The notes beneath the pieces were generated by a model. The model ran no database searches, was not told where the DNA came from, and worked only from the letters and a program-made list of their open reading frames with translations. From Planctomycetota bacterium (GTDB taxonomy: Bacteria > Planctomycetota > Phycisphaerae > SM23-33), in contig QNCB01000085.1 in the NCBI GenBank assembly GCA_003644335.1, positions 1-6,208 of the forward strand: a stretch of DNA of 6,208 nt, in the 5' to 3' direction. Below, piece after piece: positions 1 to 5,663 of this stretch. The translations under genes were made by a program, and so were the position numbers. The stretch's first letter is position 1. Each line of letters starts with the position of its first letter.

Positions 1-22
1 GGGTGGCCATGGTTGGACAGAA

Positions 23-81
23 AATGACGAATGCTGAAGCCCGAATGCCAAATCAATAACGAATTTAGAATGACGAAAAAA
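23..81. repeat. AATGACGAA-type short interspersed repeats
   Basis: AATGACGAATGC occurs at 23-34 and AATGACGAAAAAA at 69-81. The second, 13-base word recurs exactly at 2626-2638 in the other large intergenic gap, and a related CGAATGACA lies near 2717. All copies are outside the called genes. I infer a family of degenerate intergenic repeats; the function is unknown. Confidence 0.45.
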
Positions 82-296
82 GAAAAAACACGGGCGAGAC
101 GCTTATGCTACGGTGTTGCCAGGCATTAAAATACGTAACCGTTCACAGAAATTTTTTTATATTTTCCTTTGCCAATTGAGGTAGAAAAGCAAAATTCGAC
201 CTGCAGTAAATTTTTCCCTGATTTTTGGAAAAGCTTGGCCTTTTGAAGCCGTACATCTATGCCACCCATTTGTGTTTCGCTGTTTCTTTTGCTTTT

Positions 297-320
297 ACTG
301 ATAACTGAAAACTGATAACT
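297..320. repeat. Direct repeat ACTGATAACT x2
   Basis: Two identical 10-base copies of ACTGATAACT (297-306 and 311-320) are separated by GAAA. They end eight bases before the putative Shine-Dalgarno of the 335 gene. This could be a regulator site or a simple intergenic tandem repeat; nothing in the sequence decides between them. Confidence 0.55.
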
Positions 321-327
321 TCTTTCT

Positions 328-337
328 GGAGAATTTG
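328..337 (+). promoter_or_regulatory. Ribosome-binding site supporting a TTG start
   Basis: GGAGA at 328-332 lies just upstream of two consecutive TTG codons (335 and 338). Spacing to the second TTG is the more usual. The first in-frame ATG (377) has no Shine-Dalgarno, so a TTG start is preferred. Confidence 0.5.
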
Positions 338-1126
338 TTGTTTGGAAAACGGACATTGTGGTCAGCCTGGTTGTTGATGAGGGCTGATGACGATAGGTTG
401 GCTGGGGCGCCCGCCGAGGGTTTTGTTGGCCTGTGGGCTGGGCTGATGGTTATCGCTTTGTTGTGGGGGTTGGCGTCGATAGGCTTGTGGAACCTGGCGG
501 GTTGGTTGTTCGGTTGGCCTGGCGGGATGTATGCTATGCAGGCTCTGACGGTTTCCGCTGCGATGTTGCTTTGGCCTTATCGGCGGGCGAGCGAGTCGCT
601 GGTGAACCTCTTAGCCGGGCCAAACCCCGCGGGCTGCGGGCTGATTTCCGCTATCGTGGTGGTGGTGTTGGTAACGTCGCTGATGGTGCTTAGGCCTGAC
701 TGGTATCAGCAGGAAGCCGCTCTGCCTGGGTGGTTGGCCTGGCTTCGTCCGGAGTCCAAGATAGACCGCGTCTTGTTGCTCATGCCGCTGTGGGGTACCT
801 GGTCAATGCTGATCCTGCCGCACTTCCGCAAGCCCGGGCCCCAAGCAAGCCCCGCCGTCGCAGCCTTGTCGCGAAGCTGTGGGCCTATGACAGCCGCGGT
901 GCTGATGGGAATACTCCTGGCGGTATCCGCGGGATATTTCGCGTATCTGCCATGGACTCAGCTGGCGGTATCCGCAGCAGGAATCGCAGCAGCCTTGGCG
1001 GGGGGATTGTACCTTGCCCACAAACGAGGCCAGACCGACCGCAACGTACTGCTGGCAACAAACCTGCTGACCCAACTTACCATCCTCCTGGCGGTGCTCG
1101 CCAACAGCAATGTGCGATTCTGGTAA
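335..1126 (+). CDS. Polytopic membrane protein, CobS-like but lacking catalytic motifs
   Basis: A 263-residue integral membrane protein with about seven hydrophobic segments (roughly residues 31-50, 66-81, 101-119, 144-162, 184-205, 209-227, 238-256). I do not recognise it with certainty. Several features recall adenosylcobinamide-GDP ribazoletransferase (CobS): length near 250 residues; an early FVGLWAGL stretch (30-37) like the FPLIGLLLG of CobS; a basic turn then a glycine-containing helix entry (83-103) like the RDR...DSRxG region; and a C-terminal KRGQTDRNVLLATNLL segment (230-245) like the GGQTGDTLGA...EL end of CobS. The DGLADTxDG metal-binding motif of CobS is absent, replaced by a plain hydrophobic helix, and the GD and E of the last motif are not kept. 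If related, it is probably a non-catalytic paralogue. The start is taken at TTG 335 (TTG 338 is equally possible); an in-frame stop lies at 302-304. No cobalamin gene is visible nearby. That this is a real gene is fairly secure; the CobS link is an inference from memory of the family. Confidence 0.7.
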   Translation: MLFGKRTLWSAWLLMRADDDRLAGAPAEGFVGLWAGLMVIALLWGLASIGLWNLAGWLFGWPGGMYAMQALTVSAAMLLWPYRRASESLVNLLAGPNPAGCGLISAIVVVVLVTSLMVLRPDWYQQEAALPGWLAWLRPESKIDRVLLLMPLWGTWSMLILPHFRKPGPQASPAVAALSRSCGPMTAAVLMGILLAVSAGYFAYLPWTQLAVSAAGIAAALAGGLYLAHKRGQTDRNVLLATNLLTQLTILLAVLANSNVRFW

Positions 1127-1130
1127 CCGT

Positions 1131-1248
1131 TCATGGACACATCATAAAAAGAATCGCCGCGAAAGAACGCATAGAACGGCTGATTCAACTCCCAGGTGCG
1201 ACACGCCAGTTCGCTACGCCGAGGCCTGCAAAAAAATCGTGTCCATGA
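1131..1248. repeat. 10-bp inverted repeat bounding a 118-base segment with an inner stem
   Basis: TCATGGACAC (1131-1140) is perfectly complementary to GTGTCCATGA (1239-1248). Inside, GAATCGCCG (1151-1159) pairs with CGGC (1177-1180) plus GATTC (1182-1186), a nine-pair stem with one bulged T. This starts five bases after the stop of the upstream gene. It may be the folded 3' end of that transcript, a small RNA, or a remnant of a small mobile element. No target-site duplication is evident. Confidence 0.4.
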
Positions 1249-1294
1249 TACATCTTTCTTTGCAAATGCGGGCAAGGTGCCGAGCTTATAAAAA

Positions 1295-1310
1295 CGGAAA
1301 AATTTTTCCG
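1295..1310. promoter_or_regulatory. Perfect 16-bp palindrome, candidate operator
   Basis: CGGAAAAA (1295-1302) is followed without a spacer by its exact reverse complement TTTTTCCG (1303-1310). The A5T5 centre should give bent DNA, and the dyad is typical in size for a dimeric repressor site. It ends seven bases before the putative -35 (1317), a position suited to control of the PEP-CTERM gene. It could instead fold as a hairpin in a longer transcript. No regulator family is recognised. Confidence 0.4.
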
Positions 1311-1316
1311 AAAAAG

Positions 1317-1347
1317 TTGGCCTGGCGGGAAATTCGTATCGTACTAT
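1317..1347 (+). promoter_or_regulatory. Weak sigma70-type promoter candidate for the PEP-CTERM gene
   Basis: TTGGCC (1317-1322) and TACTAT (1342-1347) are separated by 19 bases, which is long. Each hexamer is only a partial match to consensus. Initiation about seven bases further on would place the first leader hairpin at the 5' end of the transcript, which is the main reason to list it. Confidence 0.22.
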
Positions 1348-1362
1348 AAAAATAAGGAAACA

Positions 1363-1578
1363 CGGGCTGGTTGCTCAGGCCTGCCCGGTTGTTTTACAGG
1401 GATATGAGAGGAACAAGGGTAGCCCTCGCCGAGCGCCCAGGTTGCAAGTCCACAAACTTGTTTTGCGCACAGTCCCTGCGCGCAGACAGGTCAGCAAAGC
1501 CATTCCGCTGTATGCGGGAAGTTTTACAAGGTGCCTTTTATAGAAAAGGCCAACAGACAGGTCGCCAGCTCGGCGACC
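1363..1578 (+). other. Structured 5' leader of the PEP-CTERM gene: a chain of hairpins
   Basis: Six consecutive stem-loops can be drawn in the ~235 bases before the start codon: CGGGC 1363-1367 with GCCCG 1383-1387; CAAGT 1445-1449 with ACTTG 1456-1460; GCGCA 1465-1469 with TGCGC 1477-1481; TTCCGC 1503-1508 with GCGGGA 1514-1519 (one G-U pair); GCCTTTT 1533-1539 with AAAAGGC 1544-1550; GGTCGCC 1560-1566 with GGCGACC 1572-1578. The last two are perfect 7-bp stems with loops of 4 and 5, and the last ends five bases before the Shine-Dalgarno. CAGACAGGTC occurs twice (1483-1492, 1554-1563). No known riboswitch consensus fits. It may be a cis-regulatory RNA controlling translation or mRNA stability. 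Without alignment or folding energies this is a candidate only. Confidence 0.45.
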
Positions 1579-1583
1579 AAACG

Positions 1584-1590
1584 AAAGGAG
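1584..1590 (+). promoter_or_regulatory. Shine-Dalgarno of the PEP-CTERM gene
   Basis: AAAGGAG lies six bases before ATG 1597. It decides the start in favour of 1597 over the in-frame ATG at 1531, which lies inside a leader hairpin. The 5' arm of the 1533-1550 hairpin (CCTTTT, 1534-1539) could also pair with GAAAGG at 1583-1588, so the site could in principle be masked by an alternative fold. Confidence 0.8.
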
Positions 1591-1596
1591 AGCATT

Positions 1597-2520
1597 ATGA
1601 AACGCTCAAAAATAACAGTAGCAATGGTAGCGGTGGTGATGGTGTCTTTGTTCATGCTGGTCGGTTCGGCATCGGCGGTGGTTTACGATGGACTGGCTGC
1701 GGGATCTGTGCTCCATGACGGAGACCGGGAGTTAACCAACCTGACGTTTGTCGGGTCATCTACGGTGATGACCGGCGCGGATTTTATGCGTTATAACGAC
1801 GGGTACCTGTTCAGGCCAGATCATCAGACCAGCCATGTGAAAAACCGTCTGTATGGATGGAACGACGTTCAGCCTCGCGACATGGCACCGGGACAAAACA
1901 AGTATGCCTTTAACCCCGACCGTGCCGACAAGGCGACGAAGTATGTCAACGAAAGCACCTCCAGCGGAACGCTTAGCGAAGTATTCGGTAGCTTCAAAGG
2001 TGAGCCCAATGACTATAAGAATATGAGCTACATTCTCGACGGAGAGAAAAGCAAGAAGACATACTATGTGGACCTGTATTTTGATGGCTTCTCGCTTTCC
2101 GGCGACGACGATAAGACCAGTATCGAAGTTGCTCTGCTGGAACGCGGGGGCAATAGCAAAATGAAGGTTTACGGCATCCTCGCTGGCGACACGTCCGACC
2201 CCGACACAGCTATCTACAAGGACTATACACCCAAGCTCACGAAGGATAGCGTGCTGGTGGGCTACAAGTCCAAAACTTTCAATCCGCTTTGGAAGCTGGA
2301 CACGCTGGAAATAGGCGGAGCACAGGCAGTGCGAGGCTACGGTATCAGCATCAGCAACGACTGGACGAATCTGGTCGGGCTTCGTATCGCTTCGGAAGGT
2401 TGTAAGTTTGAAGGCCCGTACCTGGTAGGTGTTGGCGTCGTCCCCGAGCCAGCTACGATGACGCTGCTTGGCCTCGGCGGAGTGATGACATTAATCCATC
2501 GCAAACGCCGAGCCTGCTGA
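1597..2520 (+). CDS. PEP-CTERM sorting-domain secreted protein, novel ectodomain
   Basis: A 307-residue exported protein. Residues 1-27 form a Sec signal peptide: basic MKRSK, a hydrophobic core, and an ASA cleavage site before VVYDG. The C-terminus is a PEP-CTERM tripartite signal: VPEPA at 282-286, a short hydrophobic helix (about 287-300) and a basic HRKRR end (301-305) followed by Ala-Cys. By family knowledge, such proteins are cut and anchored or released by an exosortase, often into an extracellular or biofilm matrix. No exosortase gene is in the window. The mature domain (28-281) is rich in Gly, Asp, Lys and Tyr with alternating beta-strand-like segments (for example residues 156-182 and 218-266) and acidic GDDD at 169-172. 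I recognise no family. The only cysteines after the signal peptide appear to be C269 and the terminal C307. It seems monocistronic, with its own leader and terminator. Confidence 0.9.
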   Translation: MKRSKITVAMVAVVMVSLFMLVGSASAVVYDGLAAGSVLHDGDRELTNLTFVGSSTVMTGADFMRYNDGYLFRPDHQTSHVKNRLYGWNDVQPRDMAPGQNKYAFNPDRADKATKYVNESTSSGTLSEVFGSFKGEPNDYKNMSYILDGEKSKKTYYVDLYFDGFSLSGDDDKTSIEVALLERGGNSKMKVYGILAGDTSDPDTAIYKDYTPKLTKDSVLVGYKSKTFNPLWKLDTLEIGGAQAVRGYGISISNDWTNLVGLRIASEGCKFEGPYLVGVGVVPEPATMTLLGLGGVMTLIHRKRRAC

Positions 2521-2559
2521 TGTATCGCAAAAAAGGCTGTATAGAAAGGTTGTAACGCA

Positions 2560-2599
2560 GCGTGTCGCCCAGCCACCAGGCCGGGCGATACGCTTTTTT
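2560..2599 (+). terminator. Strong rho-independent terminator after the PEP-CTERM gene
   Basis: An 11-bp stem with one G-T pair is formed by 2560-2570 (ending TCGCCC) and 2583-2593 (starting GGGCGA). A further GCC/GGC pairing at 2572-2574 and 2579-2581 closes on an ACCA loop. Six Ts follow at 2594-2599. It begins 40 bases after the stop codon and points along the plus strand. Confidence 0.92.
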
Positions 2600-2814
2600 A
2601 TAGGCCGAAATTTGGAACAAACATAAATGACGAAAAAATGACCAAAGCCCATTGAAGACCCAATGCCCGGACATCCGGGCCTACCTGTTCATTATTCGGA
2701 AGAGCCGAAATTACAACGAATGACAGGAGAGCCAATTGCAACGTATTTCCTTCTATTAAATCCAGCTTGACGCAAAGCATCGCACATTGTTTCAAGACCT
2801 TGCCTGGCGACGAT
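2600..2814. other. Convergent intergenic gap with repeat words
   Basis: This lies between the plus-strand terminator and the clpB stop. It contains AATGACGAAAAAA (2626-2638), identical to 69-81, and two GCCGAAATT words (2604-2612 and 2704-2712). A minus-strand open frame crosses it (2795-2598) but has no recognisable content and no good ribosome-binding site. I see no gene here. Confidence 0.55.
2650..2680 (-). terminator. Possible clpB 3' hairpins, weak terminator
   Basis: GCCCGG (2665-2670) and CCGGGC (2675-2680) form a perfect 6-bp stem with an ACAT loop. Next to it, CATTG (2650-2654) pairs with CAATG (2661-2665), sharing one base. Read on the minus strand these come about 135 bases after the clpB stop, with a run of six Ts only some 12 bases beyond the second hairpin (complement of 2633-2638). 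That is not a textbook terminator, but it is the best candidate for the clpB transcript end. Confidence 0.3.
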
Positions 2815-5403
2815 TTATTCCACGGAGAAGCTGAAAGTTCTGCCGTCGGAATCTACGGTTGCCTTTTGGCCCGGCTGAGCCTCCCCGGCCAGTATCTTTT
2901 GGGCCAGAGGATTTTCTATCTCCCGTTGGATAGTCCGCTTGAGTGGCCTGGCTCCGAAGGTGGGGTCGTAGCCCAGCTCACACAGCAGATCCTTGGCTGC
3001 GGGGGTTATCGACAGGCTCATTTGCCGCTCGCTCAGCCGACGGGCCAGGAGGCGAACCTGTATCTCGACGATGCCCTCCAGGTCGGCTTTGCTCAGCGAA
3101 TGGAACACAACGGTCTCGTCGATGCGATTGAGAAACTCCGGGCGAAACTTCGCTCGCAGAGCCTCCTTCAGCTGGGCTTCAATCTCCCACTGCTGGGCCT
3201 GGCCCTCGGCGAGCTCCTGGATAAACTCGCTGGCGATGTTGCTGGTCATAACAATCAGTGTGTTCTTGAAATCGACGGTCCGGCCCTGCCCGTCGGTCAG
3301 CCTGCCGTCGTCCAGTACCTGCAAGAGCACATTAAACACGTCGCTGTGGGCCTTTTCGATTTCGTCAAAAAGTATCACGCAATACGGCTTGCGACGAACC
3401 GCCTCGGTGAGCCTGCCACCTTCGTCGTAACCAACATAGCCCGGCGGGGCGCCGATGAGCCTGGCTACGGAGTGAGATTCCATGAACTCGCTCATGTCTA
3501 GGCGAACCATGGCTTCGTCCGTGTCGAACAGCAGATCGGCAAGGGCGCGACAAAGTTCGGTCTTGCCCACGCCAGTTGGTCCTAGGAACAGGAAACTGCC
3601 GATGGGCCTTTGCGGGTCGCTCAGCCCGGCCCGACTCCGGCGGATGGCATTGGCTACCGCGACGAGAGCTTCGTCCTGGCCTATCACCCGCATCCGCAAG
3701 TCCTCTTCCATGTGCAGCAGTTTGTCCCGCTCAGACTCCAACAACTTGGTTACCGGAATATGCGTCCACTGGGCGACGACATCGGCTATCTGCTCGGAGG
3801 TAACCTCTTCGTTGGTCAGCCCACCTCCCTCGGTGCACATTTTCTCGAGCTGCTCCTCAGCTGTCCCCAGCCTGGCTTGTAAATCCCGAAGCTCGCCATA
3901 CTGAATCCGCGCGGCTTTCTCCAACTCGCCGGATCGCTGGGCCTGTTCCAGTTCGGTATTTTTCTGCTCGATCTCCTCTCGCAGTTCCTTGATAGACCGC
4001 AGCAGATGGGTTTGAGATTCCCACCGGATCTGCATGGCGTCGAACTGGCCTTGCAGGTCGGCGAGTTGCTTTTCCAGCGTTGCCAACCGCTTCTTGCTTT
4101 CCTTGTCGGTTTCGTTGCGGAGGGCTTCTCGCTCGATCTGCATCTGCATTACCCGGCGGTTCAGCTCGTCCATCTCAGCTGGCATGGAGTCGTTTTCTAT
4201 CCGCAGCCTGCTGGCAGCTTCATCCACCAGGTCGATGGCTTTGTCCGGCAGCTGGCGGTCGGATATGTACCGATGACTCATCACCGCGGCGGTTACCAGA
4301 GCAGCGTCCTGAATCCGCACACCATGGTGTGCGTCGTAGCGAGGCTTTAGCCCACGCAAAATTGCGATGGTATCCTCGACGGTGGGTTCCTCGACCATAA
4401 CGGGCTGAAAGCGGCGTTCCAGAGCGGCGTCTTTTTCGACATGCTTGCGATACTCATCCAGCGTAGTGGCTCCAATGCACCGCAGCTCGCCCCGGGCCAG
4501 GGCCGGTTTGATGAGGTTCCCCGCCGAGATAGCCCCCTCGGCTGCACCTGCGCCAACGACGGTGTGCAGCTCGTCGATGAACAGAATAATCTCGCCCGCC
4601 GCGTCGGTTACTTCTTTCAGCACAGCCTTGAGACGGTCTTCAAACTCGCCACGAAATTTCGCCCCAGCCAGCATGGCGCCCATGTCCAGCGCGATAACCC
4701 TCTTGTCAGCCAGGCCCGCGGGAATATCGCCGTTGACTACCCGCTGGGCCAGACCTTCGACGATGGCGGTTTTGCCCACGCCAGCCAGGCCTATGAGGAC
4801 GGGGTTGTTTTTTGTGCGCCGAGACAGCACCTGCATGCACCGGCGGATTTCCTCGTCTCGGCCAATTACCGGGTCCAGCTTGCCATCCCGAGCCATCTGA
4901 CACAAGTCCCGCCCGTATCGCTCAAGGGCCTGGTACTTCTCTTCCGGCGTCTGGTCGGTTACGCGCTGCGAGCCACGAATATCCTGCATGGCTTTGAGGA
5001 TGGCATCGTGATTGGCTCCAAGTGTGGCGAGAACTTCCATGGCGTTGCTGGGGGTCTCGCTCATGGCAAGGAGAAAATGCTCGATGGAAATATACTCATC
5101 ACCCAGCCCGGCAGCTTCCTTGCCAGCTGCGACCATCGTGTCGCTAAAGGCTGGGTCCATCGCCATGCCCGCACCGGAGCTTTGTTTGGGCAGCCTGGCC
5201 AGCTCAGACTCAACCACCGAGACTATCCTGTCACGCGGCACGCCGACCTTCTCCAGCAAAGGCCCAGCCAGCCCGCCATCCTGGGCGAGCATCGCCTCGA
5301 GCATGTGCAGCGGGGTTACCTGTGGATTGCCCCCCTCCGCTGCGGCGGACTGGGCTACCATAAACGCTTCCTGTGCCTTGACGGTCATTTTATCAAGTCG
5401 CAT
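2815..5403 (-). CDS. clpB: ATP-dependent chaperone ClpB (AAA+ disaggregase)
   Basis: An 862-residue Hsp104-class disaggregase, full length for the family. Acting as a cytoplasmic hexamer with DnaK, it threads aggregated proteins through its central pore. Domain order: Clp N-domain (~1-145) with paired Clp repeats; AAA-1 with Walker A GLAGVGKT (205-212), Walker B ILFIDE (273-278), pore loop AGAKFRGEF (246-254) and arginine fingers R330/R331; a coiled-coil middle domain (~405-525) whose length distinguishes ClpB from ClpA and ClpC; AAA-2 with Walker A GPTGVGKT (608-615), Walker B VILFDE (676-681), pore loop GYVG (655-658), arginine finger R760 and sensor-2 GARPLKR (817-823). Small departures from the common sequence: Walker A1 is GLAGVGKT where GEPGVGKT is usual, pore loop 1 has Phe250 for Tyr, and sensor 1 reads TSNIAS for TSNLGS. 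All catalytic residues are kept, so it should be active. The start has a strong ribosome-binding site. It is alone, with no dnaK, grpE or hrcA beside it. Confidence 0.97.
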   Translation of the reverse strand: MRLDKMTVKAQEAFMVAQSAAAEGGNPQVTPLHMLEAMLAQDGGLAGPLLEKVGVPRDRIVSVVESELARLPKQSSGAGMAMDPAFSDTMVAAGKEAAGLGDEYISIEHFLLAMSETPSNAMEVLATLGANHDAILKAMQDIRGSQRVTDQTPEEKYQALERYGRDLCQMARDGKLDPVIGRDEEIRRCMQVLSRRTKNNPVLIGLAGVGKTAIVEGLAQRVVNGDIPAGLADKRVIALDMGAMLAGAKFRGEFEDRLKAVLKEVTDAAGEIILFIDELHTVVGAGAAEGAISAGNLIKPALARGELRCIGATTLDEYRKHVEKDAALERRFQPVMVEEPTVEDTIAILRGLKPRYDAHHGVRIQDAALVTAAVMSHRYISDRQLPDKAIDLVDEAASRLRIENDSMPAEMDELNRRVMQMQIEREALRNETDKESKKRLATLEKQLADLQGQFDAMQIRWESQTHLLRSIKELREEIEQKNTELEQAQRSGELEKAARIQYGELRDLQARLGTAEEQLEKMCTEGGGLTNEEVTSEQIADVVAQWTHIPVTKLLESERDKLLHMEEDLRMRVIGQDEALVAVANAIRRSRAGLSDPQRPIGSFLFLGPTGVGKTELCRALADLLFDTDEAMVRLDMSEFMESHSVARLIGAPPGYVGYDEGGRLTEAVRRKPYCVILFDEIEKAHSDVFNVLLQVLDDGRLTDGQGRTVDFKNTLIVMTSNIASEFIQELAEGQAQQWEIEAQLKEALRAKFRPEFLNRIDETVVFHSLSKADLEGIVEIQVRLLARRLSERQMSLSITPAAKDLLCELGYDPTFGARPLKRTIQREIENPLAQKILAGEAQPGQKATVDSDGRTFSFSVE

Positions 5404-5405
5404 AG

Positions 5406-5414
5406 TTCACCTCC
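5406..5414 (-). promoter_or_regulatory. Strong Shine-Dalgarno of clpB
   Basis: On the minus strand GGAGGTGAA is followed by CT and the ATG at 5403-5401. It is a near-complete match to the 16S anti-Shine-Dalgarno and fixes the start of clpB. Confidence 0.85.
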
Positions 5415-5536
5415 GCCTTCACCGTGCAATATTCATGCCACGAATCCTTAACCCCTTTACAGACCGAGTATTACCATAAGAAATCGTCTGTGGGGTACCG
5501 CTCAGCCAGCCCATAAACTTGCCACTTCGGCAGGCG

Positions 5537-5564
5537 ATTTAACTTATCCCTGAACTTTTTGCAA
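5537..5564 (-). promoter_or_regulatory. Possible clpB promoter overlapped by an inverted repeat
   Basis: On the minus strand TTGCAA (5564-5559) and TTAAAT (5542-5537) are 16 bases apart; each matches the sigma70 hexamers at four of six positions. The -35 sits in the centre of the inverted repeat at 5550-5572. A start near 5530 would leave a leader of about 125 bases before clpB. Confidence 0.28.
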
Positions 5565-5572
5565 AAGTTCAG
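5550..5572. repeat. Perfect 10-bp inverted repeat upstream of clpB
   Basis: CTGAACTTTT (5550-5559) and AAAAGTTCAG (5563-5572) flank a TGC spacer. An outer pair, TTTAAC (5538-5543) and GTTAAA (5572-5577), overlaps the inner 3' arm by one base and extends the symmetry with a six-base insertion on one side. It differs from CIRCE, the usual heat-shock operator. It could be a regulator site for clpB or an intergenic repeat unit. It is not a clear terminator on either strand, as neither side has a T-tract directly after it. Confidence 0.6.
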
Positions 5573-5574
5573 TT

Positions 5575-5619
5575 AAAAACAACCGACCATTTTTGGTATC
5601 CCGTAATTTACCTGGTCGG
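5575..5619 (-). terminator. Rho-independent terminator of the gltD-like gene
   Basis: Read on the minus strand, CCGACCA (5619-5613) pairs with TGGTCGG (5589-5583). The stem is extended by GGTA/TACC (5612-5609 with 5598-5595) across a five-base bulge, then comes TTGTTTTT (5582-5575). It lies about 45 bases beyond the stop codon at 5664 and separates this gene from clpB. Confidence 0.75.
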
Positions 5620-5663
5620 CCCCGGTTTCCCATAAATCTGTGTAATCCGTGGAACCCTATTGC

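Larger units (their letters stand above)
1..334. other. Intergenic region, AT-rich, with short repeats
   Basis: No gene is supported here. The first ~80 bases carry AATGACGAA-type words (23-34 and 69-81). Bases 130-240 are notably AT-rich and include a short inverted repeat, TTTTCC at 212-217 with GGAAAA at 227-232. The right end carries a direct repeat (297-320) directly before the ribosome-binding site of the next gene. An open frame on the minus strand (356-126) has low-complexity, lysine-rich content, starts inside the next gene and has no convincing ribosome-binding site, so I do not call it. The promoter of the 335 gene should lie here. A weak TTGCTT (289-294) followed 18 bases later by TGATAA (313-318) is the best I see, and it is not convincing. 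Confidence 0.6.
1127..1362. other. Intergenic region with inverted repeats
   Basis: No gene is supported between the membrane-protein gene and the leader of the PEP-CTERM gene. Short open frames in this stretch lack ribosome-binding sites and recognisable content. No classical terminator with a T-tract follows the 1126 stop. The region holds a long-range inverted repeat (1131-1248) with an inner stem, a perfect 16-bp palindrome (1295-1310) and a weak promoter candidate (1317-1347). Confidence 0.55.

Noticed and set aside
126..356. 76-residue open frame on the minus strand
   Set aside because: It has no convincing ribosome-binding site, overlaps the start of the 335 gene, has low-complexity content, and covers the repeat at 297-320.
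1321..1340. CTGGC-like sequence that could be a sigma54 -24/-12 promoter
   Set aside because: The -12 GC is not at the required distance; the sequence there reads TTCGT.
1464..1520. Resemblance to a c-di-GMP-I (GEMM) riboswitch: CGCACAG, then GCAAAGCC followed by a hairpin
   Set aside because: The CACAGGGCAAACC strand and the downstream tetraloop-receptor/GGTTACC-like closing strand are missing, and the spacing does not fit. Infernal with the Rfam GEMM model would decide it.
1531..1596. Upstream in-frame ATG giving a 329-residue PEP-CTERM protein
   Set aside because: It would put 22 polar residues before a perfect signal peptide, its codons lie in hairpins, and the strong AAAGGAG points to ATG 1597.
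1371..1718. 115-residue plus-strand open frame overlapping the leader and the signal peptide
   Set aside because: It overlaps the secure start of the PEP-CTERM gene in another frame, and its content shows no family and no ribosome-binding site.
2598..2795. 65-residue open frame on the minus strand downstream of clpB
   Set aside because: It has no recognised domain, runs through intergenic repeat words and a hairpin, and lacks a good Shine-Dalgarno.
4441..5451. 336-residue open frame on the plus strand, antisense to clpB
   Set aside because: It is a shadow of the codon pattern of clpB, whose full-length homology is unambiguous; there is no ribosome-binding site or recognisable protein. The same applies to 2767-3501.
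5458..5491. CAGAC/GTCTG pairing in the clpB leader as a thermosensor
   Set aside because: Only five pairs with a 21-base loop, and it does not involve the Shine-Dalgarno.
5404..5575. CIRCE (HrcA operator) or sigma32 promoter before clpB
   Set aside because: No TTAGCACTC/GAGTGCTAA pair and no CTTGAA...CCCCAT pattern is present on the minus strand.
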